From Mytilinidion resinicola (Eukaryota; Ascomycota; Dothideomycetes; Mytilinidiales; Mytilinidiaceae): 64,000 nt of DNA. Position numbers and translations under genes: made by a program. The DNA lies in NCBI RefSeq assembly GCF_010093595.1, contig NW_022985442.1:1697656-1761655 (forward strand), read 5' to 3'. Below are positions 20,970 to 30,956 of the stretch, one piece after another. Position 1 is the stretch's first letter, and each line of letters begins with the position of its first letter. The notes beneath the pieces were generated by a model that saw nothing but the letters and a program-made list of their open reading frames with translations, ran no database searches and had not been told where the DNA came from.

Positions 20970-22208
20970 ATGGTGAAATGGAGAATCAGGAGCTTCAGAC
21001 CAGCCGTTTCGGCGCGACGAATTAGTTCTGGTGGGGACCTCCAGGACAACCCAGCCTCGACTCGTCCCCGGGTAAGATCGTCAAGCCAGCGTCCAGAGGA
21101 TCGGACTTTATCTTTCGATGTCCCCGGCCCAGAATACATGATCCTGGTGATGGGGGTTACTGGATCGGGCAAAAGCTCTTTCATCAACTTGCTCGAGGAT
21201 GACTCGGTGTCCGTTGGTCGTAATCTAAGATCGCGTAATGCGTCAATGTCCTCGCCGTTACATGACCTAGTGACGCTGATCGTTCCAGATACCAAATCTT
21301 GCACGGCTGTGAAGACTAAAATTGGGCAAACCATCGTCACTGTGGTTGATACGCCTGGCTTCAACGATGACGAAGACTCTGACGGCAAGATCTTTGGTCC
21401 GTTATCTACGTCCACCCTCCGCCTACGCACTTGCTCATGTTATTATACAGCAAAGATTACCCGCTTTCTAAGTACCCAATACCGCCTGGGGATCCTTCTT
21501 AAGGGAATCATCTGGTTGCAAAAGATCGACGACAACAAATTCACCGGTTCTGCTAGGCGATATATGGACATCTTAACCCAAATGTGCGGTGACGATGCCT
21601 CTCCCAATATCGCACTTGTGACCACTATGTGGGAAAAAGTAAAGGGGACAGATGGCCTAGGACTTGGCCTTGAAAGAGACGAAGAGCTCCGCCAACACTA
21701 CTGGTCCACTCTGGTCGACGGTGGTTCATGCGTCTTCCAGATGTACACCAGGAGTCGAGATCGCGCCGAGGCTATCGTGGCCACCCTTCTCAAAAAGGCT
21801 GATGTAGTTCTACAAATTCAGCGCGAACTTTTCGACGATCACCAACGCCTAGATCGTACTTGTGCGGGAAAGATGGTTAGTTCCGCACTCGAGGAACGGA
21901 TCTTCGAAAAGTTGCAGACGATTCGTACCCTGCGAGAGCAGCTTGAAGACGCGGAGAGAAGGAAAAATGATCGGAAGCGGGACCGCATTCGAAAGCAATT
22001 GGATGCTCAACTAGATGAGCATGCGATACAGATGCGGACCCGGGAGGAGTTAAGATGCCAACCTGATGATGAGACCGATGAGAAGATAAAAGAGGCTAAT
22101 GACAAGAAGGAGGGTGGATGGAAGAGTCGGATTCAACTATTTGCAGGTGTCATGGGCCCATTGGTTTCGTTGGCAGTGAATCTAGCACTAAATTTCGCAG
22201 GTGCTTAG
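20970..22208 (+). CDS. AIG1/IAN-like GTPase
   Basis: Exons 20970-21384 and 21451-22208 give 390 aa. The 66-bp intron uses a GC donor (G|GCAAGA...ACAG) and is a multiple of three, so the unspliced frame also stays open; removal restores the family-like DSDAKITRFL. Motifs: P-loop GVTGSGKSS (~residues 61-69), Walker B/G3 VVDTPGFND, LLKGIIWLQKIDDNKFTGSA and NIALVTTMW at the G4 position. A coiled coil (EKLQTIRTLREQLEDAERRK) and a C-terminal hydrophobic segment (VMGPLVSLAVNLALNFAGA) suggest membrane attachment. These G-domain proteins are common in fungi next to HET, NLR and Hsp70-like genes. In animals and plants the relatives act in immunity. Cellular role here is unknown. Confidence 0.88.
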   Translation: MVKWRIRSFRPAVSARRISSGGDLQDNPASTRPRVRSSSQRPEDRTLSFDVPGPEYMILVMGVTGSGKSSFINLLEDDSVSVGRNLRSRNASMSSPLHDLVTLIVPDTKSCTAVKTKIGQTIVTVVDTPGFNDDEDSDGKIFGPLSTSTLRLRTCSCYYTAKITRFLSTQYRLGILLKGIIWLQKIDDNKFTGSARRYMDILTQMCGDDASPNIALVTTMWEKVKGTDGLGLGLERDEELRQHYWSTLVDGGSCVFQMYTRSRDRAEAIVATLLKKADVVLQIQRELFDDHQRLDRTCAGKMVSSALEERIFEKLQTIRTLREQLEDAERRKNDRKRDRIRKQLDAQLDEHAIQMRTREELRCQPDDETDEKIKEANDKKEGGWKSRIQLFAGVMGPLVSLAVNLALNFAGA

Positions 22209-23011
22209 AATGCTATAGACTTTATTATACCACTGGTTGATATACTACACTAGGCAGTCTGTAGACTATAGTGCTAATCTAGTGTCAATACTGAAGCTTG
22301 GTGAAGCCAGAGCACATAATTGCAAGGCATTCCCAGCGTCAACGACGAACTGTCTCCAATGCTACAGACGTGGAAAGCCGGTGTCCACACTTGTCACTGG
22401 CAACGAAACGATTGTCACACGATGTGAAGCTTAGAAAAGGACCGAATCTGCTTGGCGAAGGCTTAGTTAGAGTGGTTAGGACGTACGCGCATCCTTCTCG
22501 ATACCATAGTTAGTATCTGCTTATGGATATTTGGAATGTGTCTGAAAGGAAAAGCGACACGAGATGTAAGATTGCTGACGTGAGATCTTGGAACTGATAA
22601 AGTCTAGGGTCTCCCTACCCGTATTCTTGAACGCCGAGAAACAAAGACGATTAATACAACTTTTCTGAGACATGATGTGCGGATGTGGTATTAACAAAAT
22701 AGACTACCCTTATAGTGAGACGGTTTTCCGGATATTTGAAATGATTCTTGACTCCTGCCTTCCCAGCTGCAATTGCTGTTGACTGAAAGAAATTTCGCTA
22801 TTAGGGTAGCTTCAGAACACGAACCGCCCTCGTCATAGATTTTCTGGGTTCGCAGCGACTGCAAGGACGCTGGTAGGAATAGAGAGCATGCCAACAGCAA
22901 CATCAGTGACGAGTATTGACGTTGGTTTTCTTTGCTCTATTTGGGTTTCGGATGCAGGGGTCTCTGTCACTTGGTCTTTGTAAAGTAATGGTACGCTATA
23001 GCGTCCCGTCA
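22209..23011. other. Intergenic region
   Basis: Lies between convergent genes. A minus-strand 70-codon frame (22691-22903) begins with a hydrophobic leader but has no further support. Nothing is recognised. Confidence 0.5.
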
Positions 23012-23705
23012 TCACTGGTCTTTTACAATTGATTCCTGAATTGTACTCAATTTCCCAGCCTCCCTCCAATTCTGAAGATTGATGAAAGCGTTTCCCTGAC
23101 ACTCTTCCACACCTGCAAAAGTTTTAGCTTCAAATTTCTCCTTCAGAACAGCCGCCTTTTCGTCCATATCCCTACAAAGCCGTAGTTTGTTCTCATCGTC
23201 TGGGACAAAATTGTCGCTATCCGGGTCATAACCATAGAGAGTTGTGTCAAATTCTGACACTACAAGCCCACCGCTGCTCGACCACGCTACTCTCACCCAC
23301 AATCTCTCTTTTAGCTCCGGTGCCGGCTCTTCACCTTCTTCAAGCAAAAAGATGCAATCCTCTTCGTGCAGCTCCGCGCCTTTCAACAGCGAAAAGCGAG
23401 AGTACGAGCTCCACCACTTCGCACCAAGAAGTAGCATCTGCTCACAGAACGCGTCTTCGTCGTCTGGGCTCTCATATCGTTTCATGACTGGGTGCAAGCG
23501 ATCGAGACCGAGATGTTCAAAATCCGGCGCTGTGGCGTTGTCGAGATTATGACGCCGCATTGGATGGCCAGCCGTAGATCGTGATGTCTGGAGTCGCGAA
23601 ACAACACCGGCGAGTAAAATCGCGGCTAGCATCATAGGTGTTCGTGAGTACACCAAGTCCCTTTCGAGGGTTGTCTGAAATTTCGCTAGGCGCTGGTGGT
23701 GTCAT
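23012..23705 (-). CDS. Conserved fungal protein of unknown function, 5' end uncertain
   Basis: The main frame runs from about MRRHNLDNATAPDFEHLGLDRLHPVMKRYESPDDEDAF to the stop at 23012 and holds LLLGAKWWSS, ERLWVRVAWSSSGGLVVSEFDTTLYGYD and LCRDMDEKAAVLKEKF. These look like conserved Pezizomycotina blocks that I cannot name. Upstream, ATG 23705 opens a different frame reading PPAPSEISDNPRKGLG and then TNTYDASRDF, which looks like the natural N-terminus. Either a 70-bp intron (GGT|gtactc...ctccag) joins the two, or a small deletion just before MRRHN has shifted the frame. The acidic composition suggests a soluble protein. Function unknown. Confidence 0.55.
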
Positions 23706-25099
23706 GACTGTGGCGGTGATTTTGCTGACGAGGTCAGAAATCTGACTGGCGTTTGAAAATGATGTTCTACTGAGAAGCGGCGGTCGATATAGGTTGCTGA
23801 TTAGACTCTGGAGTGTTCAGTATTAGGAGACTTAGAAGAATGTATTTCATCGCAATACTAACATGAAACTGGCGAGAATGATAGCTGTACTGATATATCG
23901 TGCTTCACTGACCCAACCTACCTGTTGCAGATTATCAGTGGCGGAAGTGGGCACATTGTAGAGGCAATCTTTGAATGCGGCACAGCAGGCTGACAGTGAG
24001 TTCATTGATAATCAGACTAGGAAACGTGAAGATAGACCGTTATATTGCTCCTAGTGCATCTCGGAATACCTGTGCTTTATGCTTTGTATACATAGCTGCT
24101 GCAGACACGGATTGATGAAAGGGAATAGTTAGTAGATTGAGGAGAGAGTACGAAGGTAGGTGGTAGGTATGGGTGTCCGCCTCATCCCTTCGTTGTTACG
24201 TAAGCAACCTGGGCATCTTCCTTTCATGCCGTCTCTTGGGTTCATTTAGAGACCGGGAACCATAGCGCATTTCAAAAAACCTGGTAAGATTATTGATAGA
24301 GAGAACGCCTATTTGAGCGGCCTTCTTGCACAATTACTCCAATGTGCACAATTACTCCAATGTGCACAATCTCTGACCCCTGCTGGTCACGTGACCTTGA
24401 GCTCGGGTCAGATCTACCTACCCTTGCTCACCTTTGCTCACCATCTCCATCTTTCAAACTTACACGCATTAGCAATATGAACGGATCCTGAATTTTCGAA
24501 TTCCGCATCACGTCGTTCGGGATAGAAAATCGTCTTGTAGAATCACATGGAAGCCTCGGCGCATCCAGGCAGCAAAAGCAAACGTTAGATGTCTCAGCCT
24601 TCTTGCCTTCTTTACTTCTCCCACAAAATCGTCGTATCTCATGAGTCATTTCACGTCTTCAAAACCTTCTTTGACATGCTCAAGGCGAACTATGTCCCTT
24701 CCTTGCGTTATAGCACGCTTGCGATCGGTTTTCTAGGCCCAGTTGCATGATGGCATCAAAGCAGAAGCAGTCGCATTCGGCCGTGGATCAAGATTCTGAA
24801 GAAATGATTAGGATGAAAAGTAAATCGGGCGGTTTAGTGAGCAATTCCCAATTCCGATAAGTTTGTTGACGACTCTGGGGTCACTCATGAGGTAGGTTTG
24901 GGCAAAAGATTTGCATGACATCCACCTGTAGCCGGGGCATCGGTCGTGTCTAGTTGAATGTAATTCTACTGCTACCACGCAGCAGAAGATCACACGGCCG
25001 CCCCAGTCATAGGCAGTATGACTAAAGTTGTTCAAGTGACAGATACTTGGTCGTCAGATTTTGATCTCTGAGAGGGTGACGAAATTTGTCCAAGTTAAC
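23706..25099. other. Intergenic region
   Basis: Divergent upstream region of the unknown protein (-) and the first HET gene (+). It contains an 18-bp tandem repeat (24328-24373) and a TCACGTGACC palindrome at about 24388. No gene is recognised. Confidence 0.5.
24328..24373. repeat. 18-bp tandem repeat, ~2.4 units
   Basis: GCACAATTACTCCAATGT occurs twice head to tail and is followed by a third partial GCACAATCTC. The full units are exact copies, which implies a recent event or selection. Confidence 0.9.
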
Positions 25100-27328
25100 A
25101 TGCGAGAGTCCAGTTTACGTGCGGAACTAATTCATATCTTTATTCAGACCCCGAGATGCAACATATGCGACAAAATTGTGGAAATCTTACACACGAGTGT
25201 CAAGAGCCTGGACGCCTTCTACGAACTCGGTACTTGGGCACAACTCGTAGATTCTACTGGATGCGCTACTCACCGGAATCTATTTCTTAAGTGCTTTCAA
25301 CGAACAAAAGCAACCAGTCTAGAGAAGTTTTTCATACATCATTACCAAGGCCATTGTTACAAAAAGATTGTGTATCGGAAAACCCCAGGGAATCATAATT
25401 CGATCGCGTTGGAGTTACTCAAGTCAACACTCGGACCGCAGTTTTGTGTGAGACAAAAAGGAGTCAATCCGTTTTGGATTGACATGGAGCAAATCCAGGG
25501 TTGGAAAAATACCTGCAAGCAGAATCACTTGACACAGTGTTCTGAGCCCTTAACGACGAGAGACCTGCCGGCTACGTACCCTGCCAGGTTTGTGGACACA
25601 ATGCGACGATGTCTAGTACCTGCGACTCAAGGGCTTCAGTATGTAGCATTGAGCTACGTCTGGGGTGAGACTAATACTTTTAAAACATTGCGGAGTAATG
25701 TACAACATCTCCAACGCGAAGGCGCCCTCCAGTCACCGCAATATCTATCCCGCCTTCCTCGAACGATACATGATGCTATTAAGCTTACAGAAGCCCTTCA
25801 AGAGCGATATATATGGATTGATTCGCTGTGTATTGTACAAGACGATGCACTTGAATGCCACACCCAGATGAGCATTATGGGGTCAATATTCGATAACTCA
25901 GCTTTCACTATCATTGCGGCTGAAGGTGAACACGCAGATTTTGGCTTGCCCGGCTTAGAAGGCATATCCCGCCCTAGGAAACACGACTTGGAAACATTTA
26001 CCTTCCAAACAGATGACGGGGAGATCCTAGATATTTATATTCGGAGACGATCAAAGACGAAATGGGCAAGACGGGCATGGACATTTCAAGAGGATACCTT
26101 CTCCAAAAGAAGACTGAAATTTGACAGATACGGCGTGCGATGGGAATGCGGTACTACTGTTTGTGAAGAACATCGGGAATCGGATGACTTTCTCGTTGGA
26201 AAGGGTAGAGGATGGTCTGAGAAGTCTCATTTCTTTCGGCCCTACCCATCCATACCTGATTTCGCCTTCTTGGTATGGTCGTACAACAAACGAGAACTGA
26301 CCTATGGAGAAGACGGACTTCGAGCATTTGCGGGAATATTAACCGCTCTCGGCCATAAATTCCAGGGCGGCTTCATCCACGGCCTTCCGGTCATGTTTCT
26401 AGACGTTGCGCTTCTGTGGCAAATGAGTGGTGCATGTAAACGAAGGGCCGCTTCAAAACTAAATGCCGAATCGAAGTGTCCTCCAAGTTGGTCATGGGCT
26501 GGTTGGAAAGGCGAGATTCGATACATGCTATGGGGCGCCAAGTGCGATTATCTGAGACGGGGAAACGCAATAGAAAGAACAATCCCGATGGTTGAATGGT
26601 TCAGCCAGGAAAGCAAGGACTCGACCCCGGTGTTGATTACCCATCAAAACTCCTGGTGCCTAGACCGAACCAAATACCTTAGTGGAGCGAATGACCTCCC
26701 TCCAGGATGGACGAAGCACGAAATCGATTCTGCCGACCAAGAACCAAGACTGATCTCTCCTCAAACTCATTATTACCAACACAATTCCATCCCCGAAACC
26801 CAGTTCTGGTATCCGATACCATTACCTGCCCCTCATCAGGACCCAATAATTCAGTCATGGGGTAGATTACTATCCTGCCGCGCCCAAAGCGCCACCCTAC
26901 GAGTCTGCTGGAACGAGATAGACGGCAACAGAGCTGTTATTATACGCGGTCTGGATGGATCACCGGCGGGAGTAGCTGTTATCCTCCGCGCTTTGGATGG
27001 ATCACTGGCGGGGATACTGCATTATCCACGAGAAGATCTCGCCAGCCGGCCGCTAGAAAATCGGACTTTGGTCGCTATATCCCAGGGGTGTCTCCTCGAC
27101 GGCTACGTGATACCTTCCGGATATCCGGAGCTGCTTCTGTCGGAGTGCCCTTACGGAACAGACTTGCGTCATAAGAAGTTCCCTGAGAGATCGGGAACAT
27201 ACGAGTTCTATAATGTTTTGCTGGTTGAGTGGGAAGACGGCATCGCATACAGGAAGGCTCTCGGTCGAGTTATGAAGGAAGTGTGGGAACATCAAGATAT
27301 CGAAATGATCGATTTAATTTTGGGATGA
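25100..27328 (+). CDS. HET-domain protein (heterokaryon-incompatibility type)
   Basis: Single exon, 742 aa from the first ATG of the frame. A short N-terminal CNIC motif precedes the HET domain: VALSYVWGET (~residue 180), RLPRTIHDAIKLTEALQERYIWIDSLCIVQDD, then MGSIFDNSAFTIIAAEG and WARRAWTFQEDTFSKRRLKF. These are the three canonical HET blocks. The ~350-residue C-terminal part is typical of long HET proteins and has no named domain. It carries a recent 42-bp internal duplication (26933-27016). HET proteins trigger cell death after non-self fusion in Pezizomycotina, usually with a partner gene. Here the partner is not identified. Confidence 0.93.
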   Translation: MRESSLRAELIHIFIQTPRCNICDKIVEILHTSVKSLDAFYELGTWAQLVDSTGCATHRNLFLKCFQRTKATSLEKFFIHHYQGHCYKKIVYRKTPGNHNSIALELLKSTLGPQFCVRQKGVNPFWIDMEQIQGWKNTCKQNHLTQCSEPLTTRDLPATYPARFVDTMRRCLVPATQGLQYVALSYVWGETNTFKTLRSNVQHLQREGALQSPQYLSRLPRTIHDAIKLTEALQERYIWIDSLCIVQDDALECHTQMSIMGSIFDNSAFTIIAAEGEHADFGLPGLEGISRPRKHDLETFTFQTDDGEILDIYIRRRSKTKWARRAWTFQEDTFSKRRLKFDRYGVRWECGTTVCEEHRESDDFLVGKGRGWSEKSHFFRPYPSIPDFAFLVWSYNKRELTYGEDGLRAFAGILTALGHKFQGGFIHGLPVMFLDVALLWQMSGACKRRAASKLNAESKCPPSWSWAGWKGEIRYMLWGAKCDYLRRGNAIERTIPMVEWFSQESKDSTPVLITHQNSWCLDRTKYLSGANDLPPGWTKHEIDSADQEPRLISPQTHYYQHNSIPETQFWYPIPLPAPHQDPIIQSWGRLLSCRAQSATLRVCWNEIDGNRAVIIRGLDGSPAGVAVILRALDGSLAGILHYPREDLASRPLENRTLVAISQGCLLDGYVIPSGYPELLLSECPYGTDLRHKKFPERSGTYEFYNVLLVEWEDGIAYRKALGRVMKEVWEHQDIEMIDLILG
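26933..27016 (+). repeat. 42-bp tandem duplication inside HET gene
   Basis: Two adjacent 42-bp units (26933-26974 and 26975-27016) share GGATGGATCA and GGCGGG in register. They encode R(G/A)LDGS(P/L)AG twice. The duplication is in frame. Confidence 0.85.
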
Positions 27329-28407
27329 ATGCCATTTTCTCTCTGGGGTTGCTTGCTCGAGTTTAGGTTCGTGCGCAGATTTAGTTCGGCCTGTAATTCC
27401 TTTAGTCCTAACTTATTTACGGTGCTGCAAGATCTTCTCAATAAATACCTAATGTTGCATCTTGAAACGGTTAAGATCTGGTCCTTTCTCAGGGACACTA
27501 GACCTCCTTCACACCGGTATTTTCCTTGATATCATCTAAGACCGTGCAATGCTCATTTATATTCCTCCCAATAGTTTGATAATGTTCTTGGAAAGACTAG
27601 CCTGGAGAAAGTTGAACCATATATCGTTCCTTAATAACTTTACCGAACTGTCCATCGCAGCCTCGTAACGGGCTTGGTAGGTCCGATATGGGGCTTTCGA
27701 GGATGCCACGAGTAGTTGCTGCTGAGGGTTTGGGGAAGACATCAATACCGTTACCGTTGCTGATATCGCGCACACGCAACGCGCTGTTACGTGAAATTGA
27801 GGTAGGAAGATCAGGACCATTATAGCCGACCTTTGACGAGCAGTAGTACGTAAGATATGGCAAGCATGAGGAAGGTATATCTAGGGTGTCAGGTAATACC
27901 CGAGCGCAAGATCATTTTACGTAGCGCTGCGGTAATAGGCAATTGGTTCGTGACAATCCTCTTTGCTAGCTACAGACAGGCATACGAAAGCACACCTAAG
28001 TAGATAGGTATTGCGGCACAGTGAAGCCAGTTCTGTCGTTCAAGTACCAACGTAGAAACCATCCTTTCCATCACCTAACGATCAAATTAACAAAAAAAAA
28101 GTAGCGCATACATCAAGAACAGCATTTTCAAAAAGAGCTACCTACCTTTCACTGGGTATTTCGCGTTGCTTGCAGTGTCCTTGGCTATTTTGTTAATTCC
28201 TTACGGGATTGGTACAAAAAGTTGATGCCTGAACGACACGACTGGCTTCGCCTATTGCGGTGTCGGGTGTAACTCTCTAAAAAGTAGACAGCACCGCAGC
28301 CGGATGACGTGGCAGCACCTCTGGTTACGTCGCTATTTCAGCTCGATCTCTATCACGACTATCCCACAGATACGAGTTTCTGCAAGTAAACGCAGAGTTT
28401 TTGGAGC
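27329..28407. other. Intergenic region
   Basis: About 1.1 kb between two HET genes in the same orientation. Only overlapping short minus-strand frames (27557-27863) are seen, with no features. Nothing is recognised. Confidence 0.5.
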
Positions 28408-30653
28408 ATGAATGGCGGGAGGGCGGTCCATCGCATCCTGGAACACGGTCGAGGCTGCGCACTCGTCGACAGCCAAGGTGACTGACTCCCGCTCACCGTC
28501 CTGGTTCAAGGGATATACGGAAATTAACCAAGCCACCAGGGATAGATGAATGCAATTGCTACATTTCAGTGAACGCAGAGGACCTAGGCCCCACAAGGCT
28601 ACTGTTTCAACCAGTCACTAGCGATGGCATTCCGGGAGTCTTAGGGCAATTGGACGAGACAGCAAATGCTGCTATTCGTCAATATATTGCTTCTAAGAAA
28701 GCAGGATCAGTCGACCGAGAACGTGAGCGACACAGCAATAGTGTATATTCGTGCCTAGATCAAAGCGAAATCCGCATCCTAGAACTCCACCCCGGTACTT
28801 TTGAGAGCGATCTCCATGGGGCCTTGCATGTTGCTTCTATTGATTTTGAGTATGGCCAAGTAGATAACTTCACCAGACTCACGAATCACGCCATTTCTCT
28901 CGTTCACGAGAAGCCGATCTGGTACACAGCCCTATCCTATGTCTGGGGAGCGCCCATATTCGATGTTCCAATCTATTTCACCAACGGATTTGTAATCAAG
29001 ATTTCAAGAAGCCTAGAAAGTGCGATGCGCCATCTCAGGGCAGAAAAACAAAGTGTCTGGCTATGGATCGATCAGATCTGCATAAATCAAGCGGATACCA
29101 CTGAGAAAGAGCACCAAATTCCCTTGATGCGCTTGATATACAGCCATGCATCCAACACTGTGGTATGGCTGGGTGACGACGGGGAAGATTCGCCATCTAT
29201 AGCCTTTGAAACGCTAATGACGTTGCACTCGAGCCTTCAATTCAACGACAATCAATTTGGACCGGAAGACTTCGAAAGATTGTATTTGCCTCATTCTGAA
29301 GCACAGGCCTGGCGAGAAGTCAAGCAGCTCTTCCGACGACCTTGGTTTGGAAGGTTGTGGGTCATCCAGGAGCTCTTACTCTCGAGTGAAGTCTACGTAA
29401 AATGCGGCAAGGTGGAAGCATCCTGGGAAGACTTCGCAGCATGGTGCATTGATCTGAACATATCAGGGGTCCAGCGTTGGCTAGAGGCAGATACTGAGAA
29501 CGACACGACTGCTGCCGACGACGACCTACCACAGCTACCGTCACTAGGTGGTAAGATTGCCTATGAGCTTTGGCTCCAGAGGCATCAACTTCAAGCATTT
29601 CAATCACTACCACCTCTACTTAGTACTTTGGTCACGTCTCGGTACGCACAGGCTACGGAACCGAAGGACAAAATCTATGGCATATTGGGTATTGCCTTCT
29701 CGGAGGCGGACTACTCTAATTTCACGCTCAGTTACTCTAGCGATGTCACCGTCAGAGAAGTCTACCTCGAAGCATCTCTGAGAACATTTCCGAACAGCAG
29801 CATCCTTCGTCTGTTGACTTCCGTCGACCATGAGGTACTTCTAACACCTTCATGGGTTCCCGACTGGAGCGTCCCCCGAGTAACAGATTCCTTTGGATAT
29901 TCAACCAGCTCATGGTCTGTTTATTCTGCCGGTGGAGAGTACGCCAGTGCCAGGAATCCTGAGACTGGAAAATGGAAGGGCATCACTTATCGATTGAGCG
30001 ATGACAAAAAAGCCGTAACTTTTCCCGGAAAAGTTTTCGATAGCATTGTTACGCTCGGATGCGTTACGACACAGCCTGTCCTTGACATCGACAACCCGGC
30101 GCAAGGGAATAGCCAATGGACGACATACGTGGATATAGCAAAAGCCTCTCAATCATACCCCACCGAAACCACCATATTCGACGCCTTTTGGCAGACTCTC
30201 GTAGCCGGGGCAGATGGTTCAGGCCATAAGAAACCGCCGCCAGAGTACAGCGACGCCTTCAGTCTAATCCTAGACGAGAGCACCGGAAATATGCCATCCC
30301 TTCCTGGACAAGTGTACAGTGTGCGCCGCCAAAAAGGGCACTTCACGCTTAAGAGTCTTCGTTCACGAAATCCACAAAGAACACTTGAAGATTTGCGGAA
30401 AAGCTTTCGTAGAGCATTGAGAAATCGCAGATTTGCTGTGACTAGCGGGGGGTATTTTGGGCTGGTCCCCCGAGGGACGATGGTTCGGGATAAGATTTGC
30501 GTATTTGAGCTTGGTCACGTGCCATTTGTGGTCAGGCCTGTGGAGGATCGAGAAGATTTTCAGCTTGTTGGTGAGTGCTATGTTCATGGGATCATGCATG
30601 GCGAGGTGATGGAACGGGGCGATATTGAAATTGGACCAGTAACACTTGTGTGA
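28408..30653 (+). CDS. HET-domain protein, second copy
   Basis: The body frame opens at an acceptor (TTTCAG|TG) at 28569. A small first exon 28408-28477 with ATG joins in frame through a 92-bp intron and gives 717 aa; this first exon is less certain than the rest. HET motifs: WYTALSYVWG, LRAEKQSVWLWIDQICINQAD, MRLIYSHASNTVVWLG and FRRPWFGRLWVIQELLLSS. The C-terminal part has RYAQATEPKDKIYGILGIA, FTLSYSSDVTVREVYLE and a late FALRNRRFAVTSGGYFGLVP-like block. These are all standard for the large HET family in which the HET domain is followed by a DUF-like module. It belongs to a different HET subgroup from its neighbour, so the pair is not a simple tandem duplication. Confidence 0.92.
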
Positions 30654-30956
30654 AGTATGGAGACGGAACAAAGGTACTTAAATGTTAAGATTTGTCCATA
30701 ACATGAAGCGCTTTACCTACCCTAGCACAGCTACAGCTCAGGCTAGAGAACGAGCAGCTTAGTGCCCCGAACGGGAGAAGAAAGTGCTTGTATGCACATT
30801 GGGAGGTCATACTGCGTGGTACAGAATTACTATTAGAATCTCTACTATACTATCCATATTTCATATCTAAAGTCCTCCAGAAGCGTCAAGAGATCTGTTT
30901 TGTAATTCCGTCTCCCTCCCAGACGCCCGCGTTAGCAACACAGCTTCCGTGGGTAA
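30654..30956. other. Short intergenic region
   Basis: 3' flanks of the convergent HET gene (+) and membrane-protein pseudogene (-). Nothing is recognised. Confidence 0.5.
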
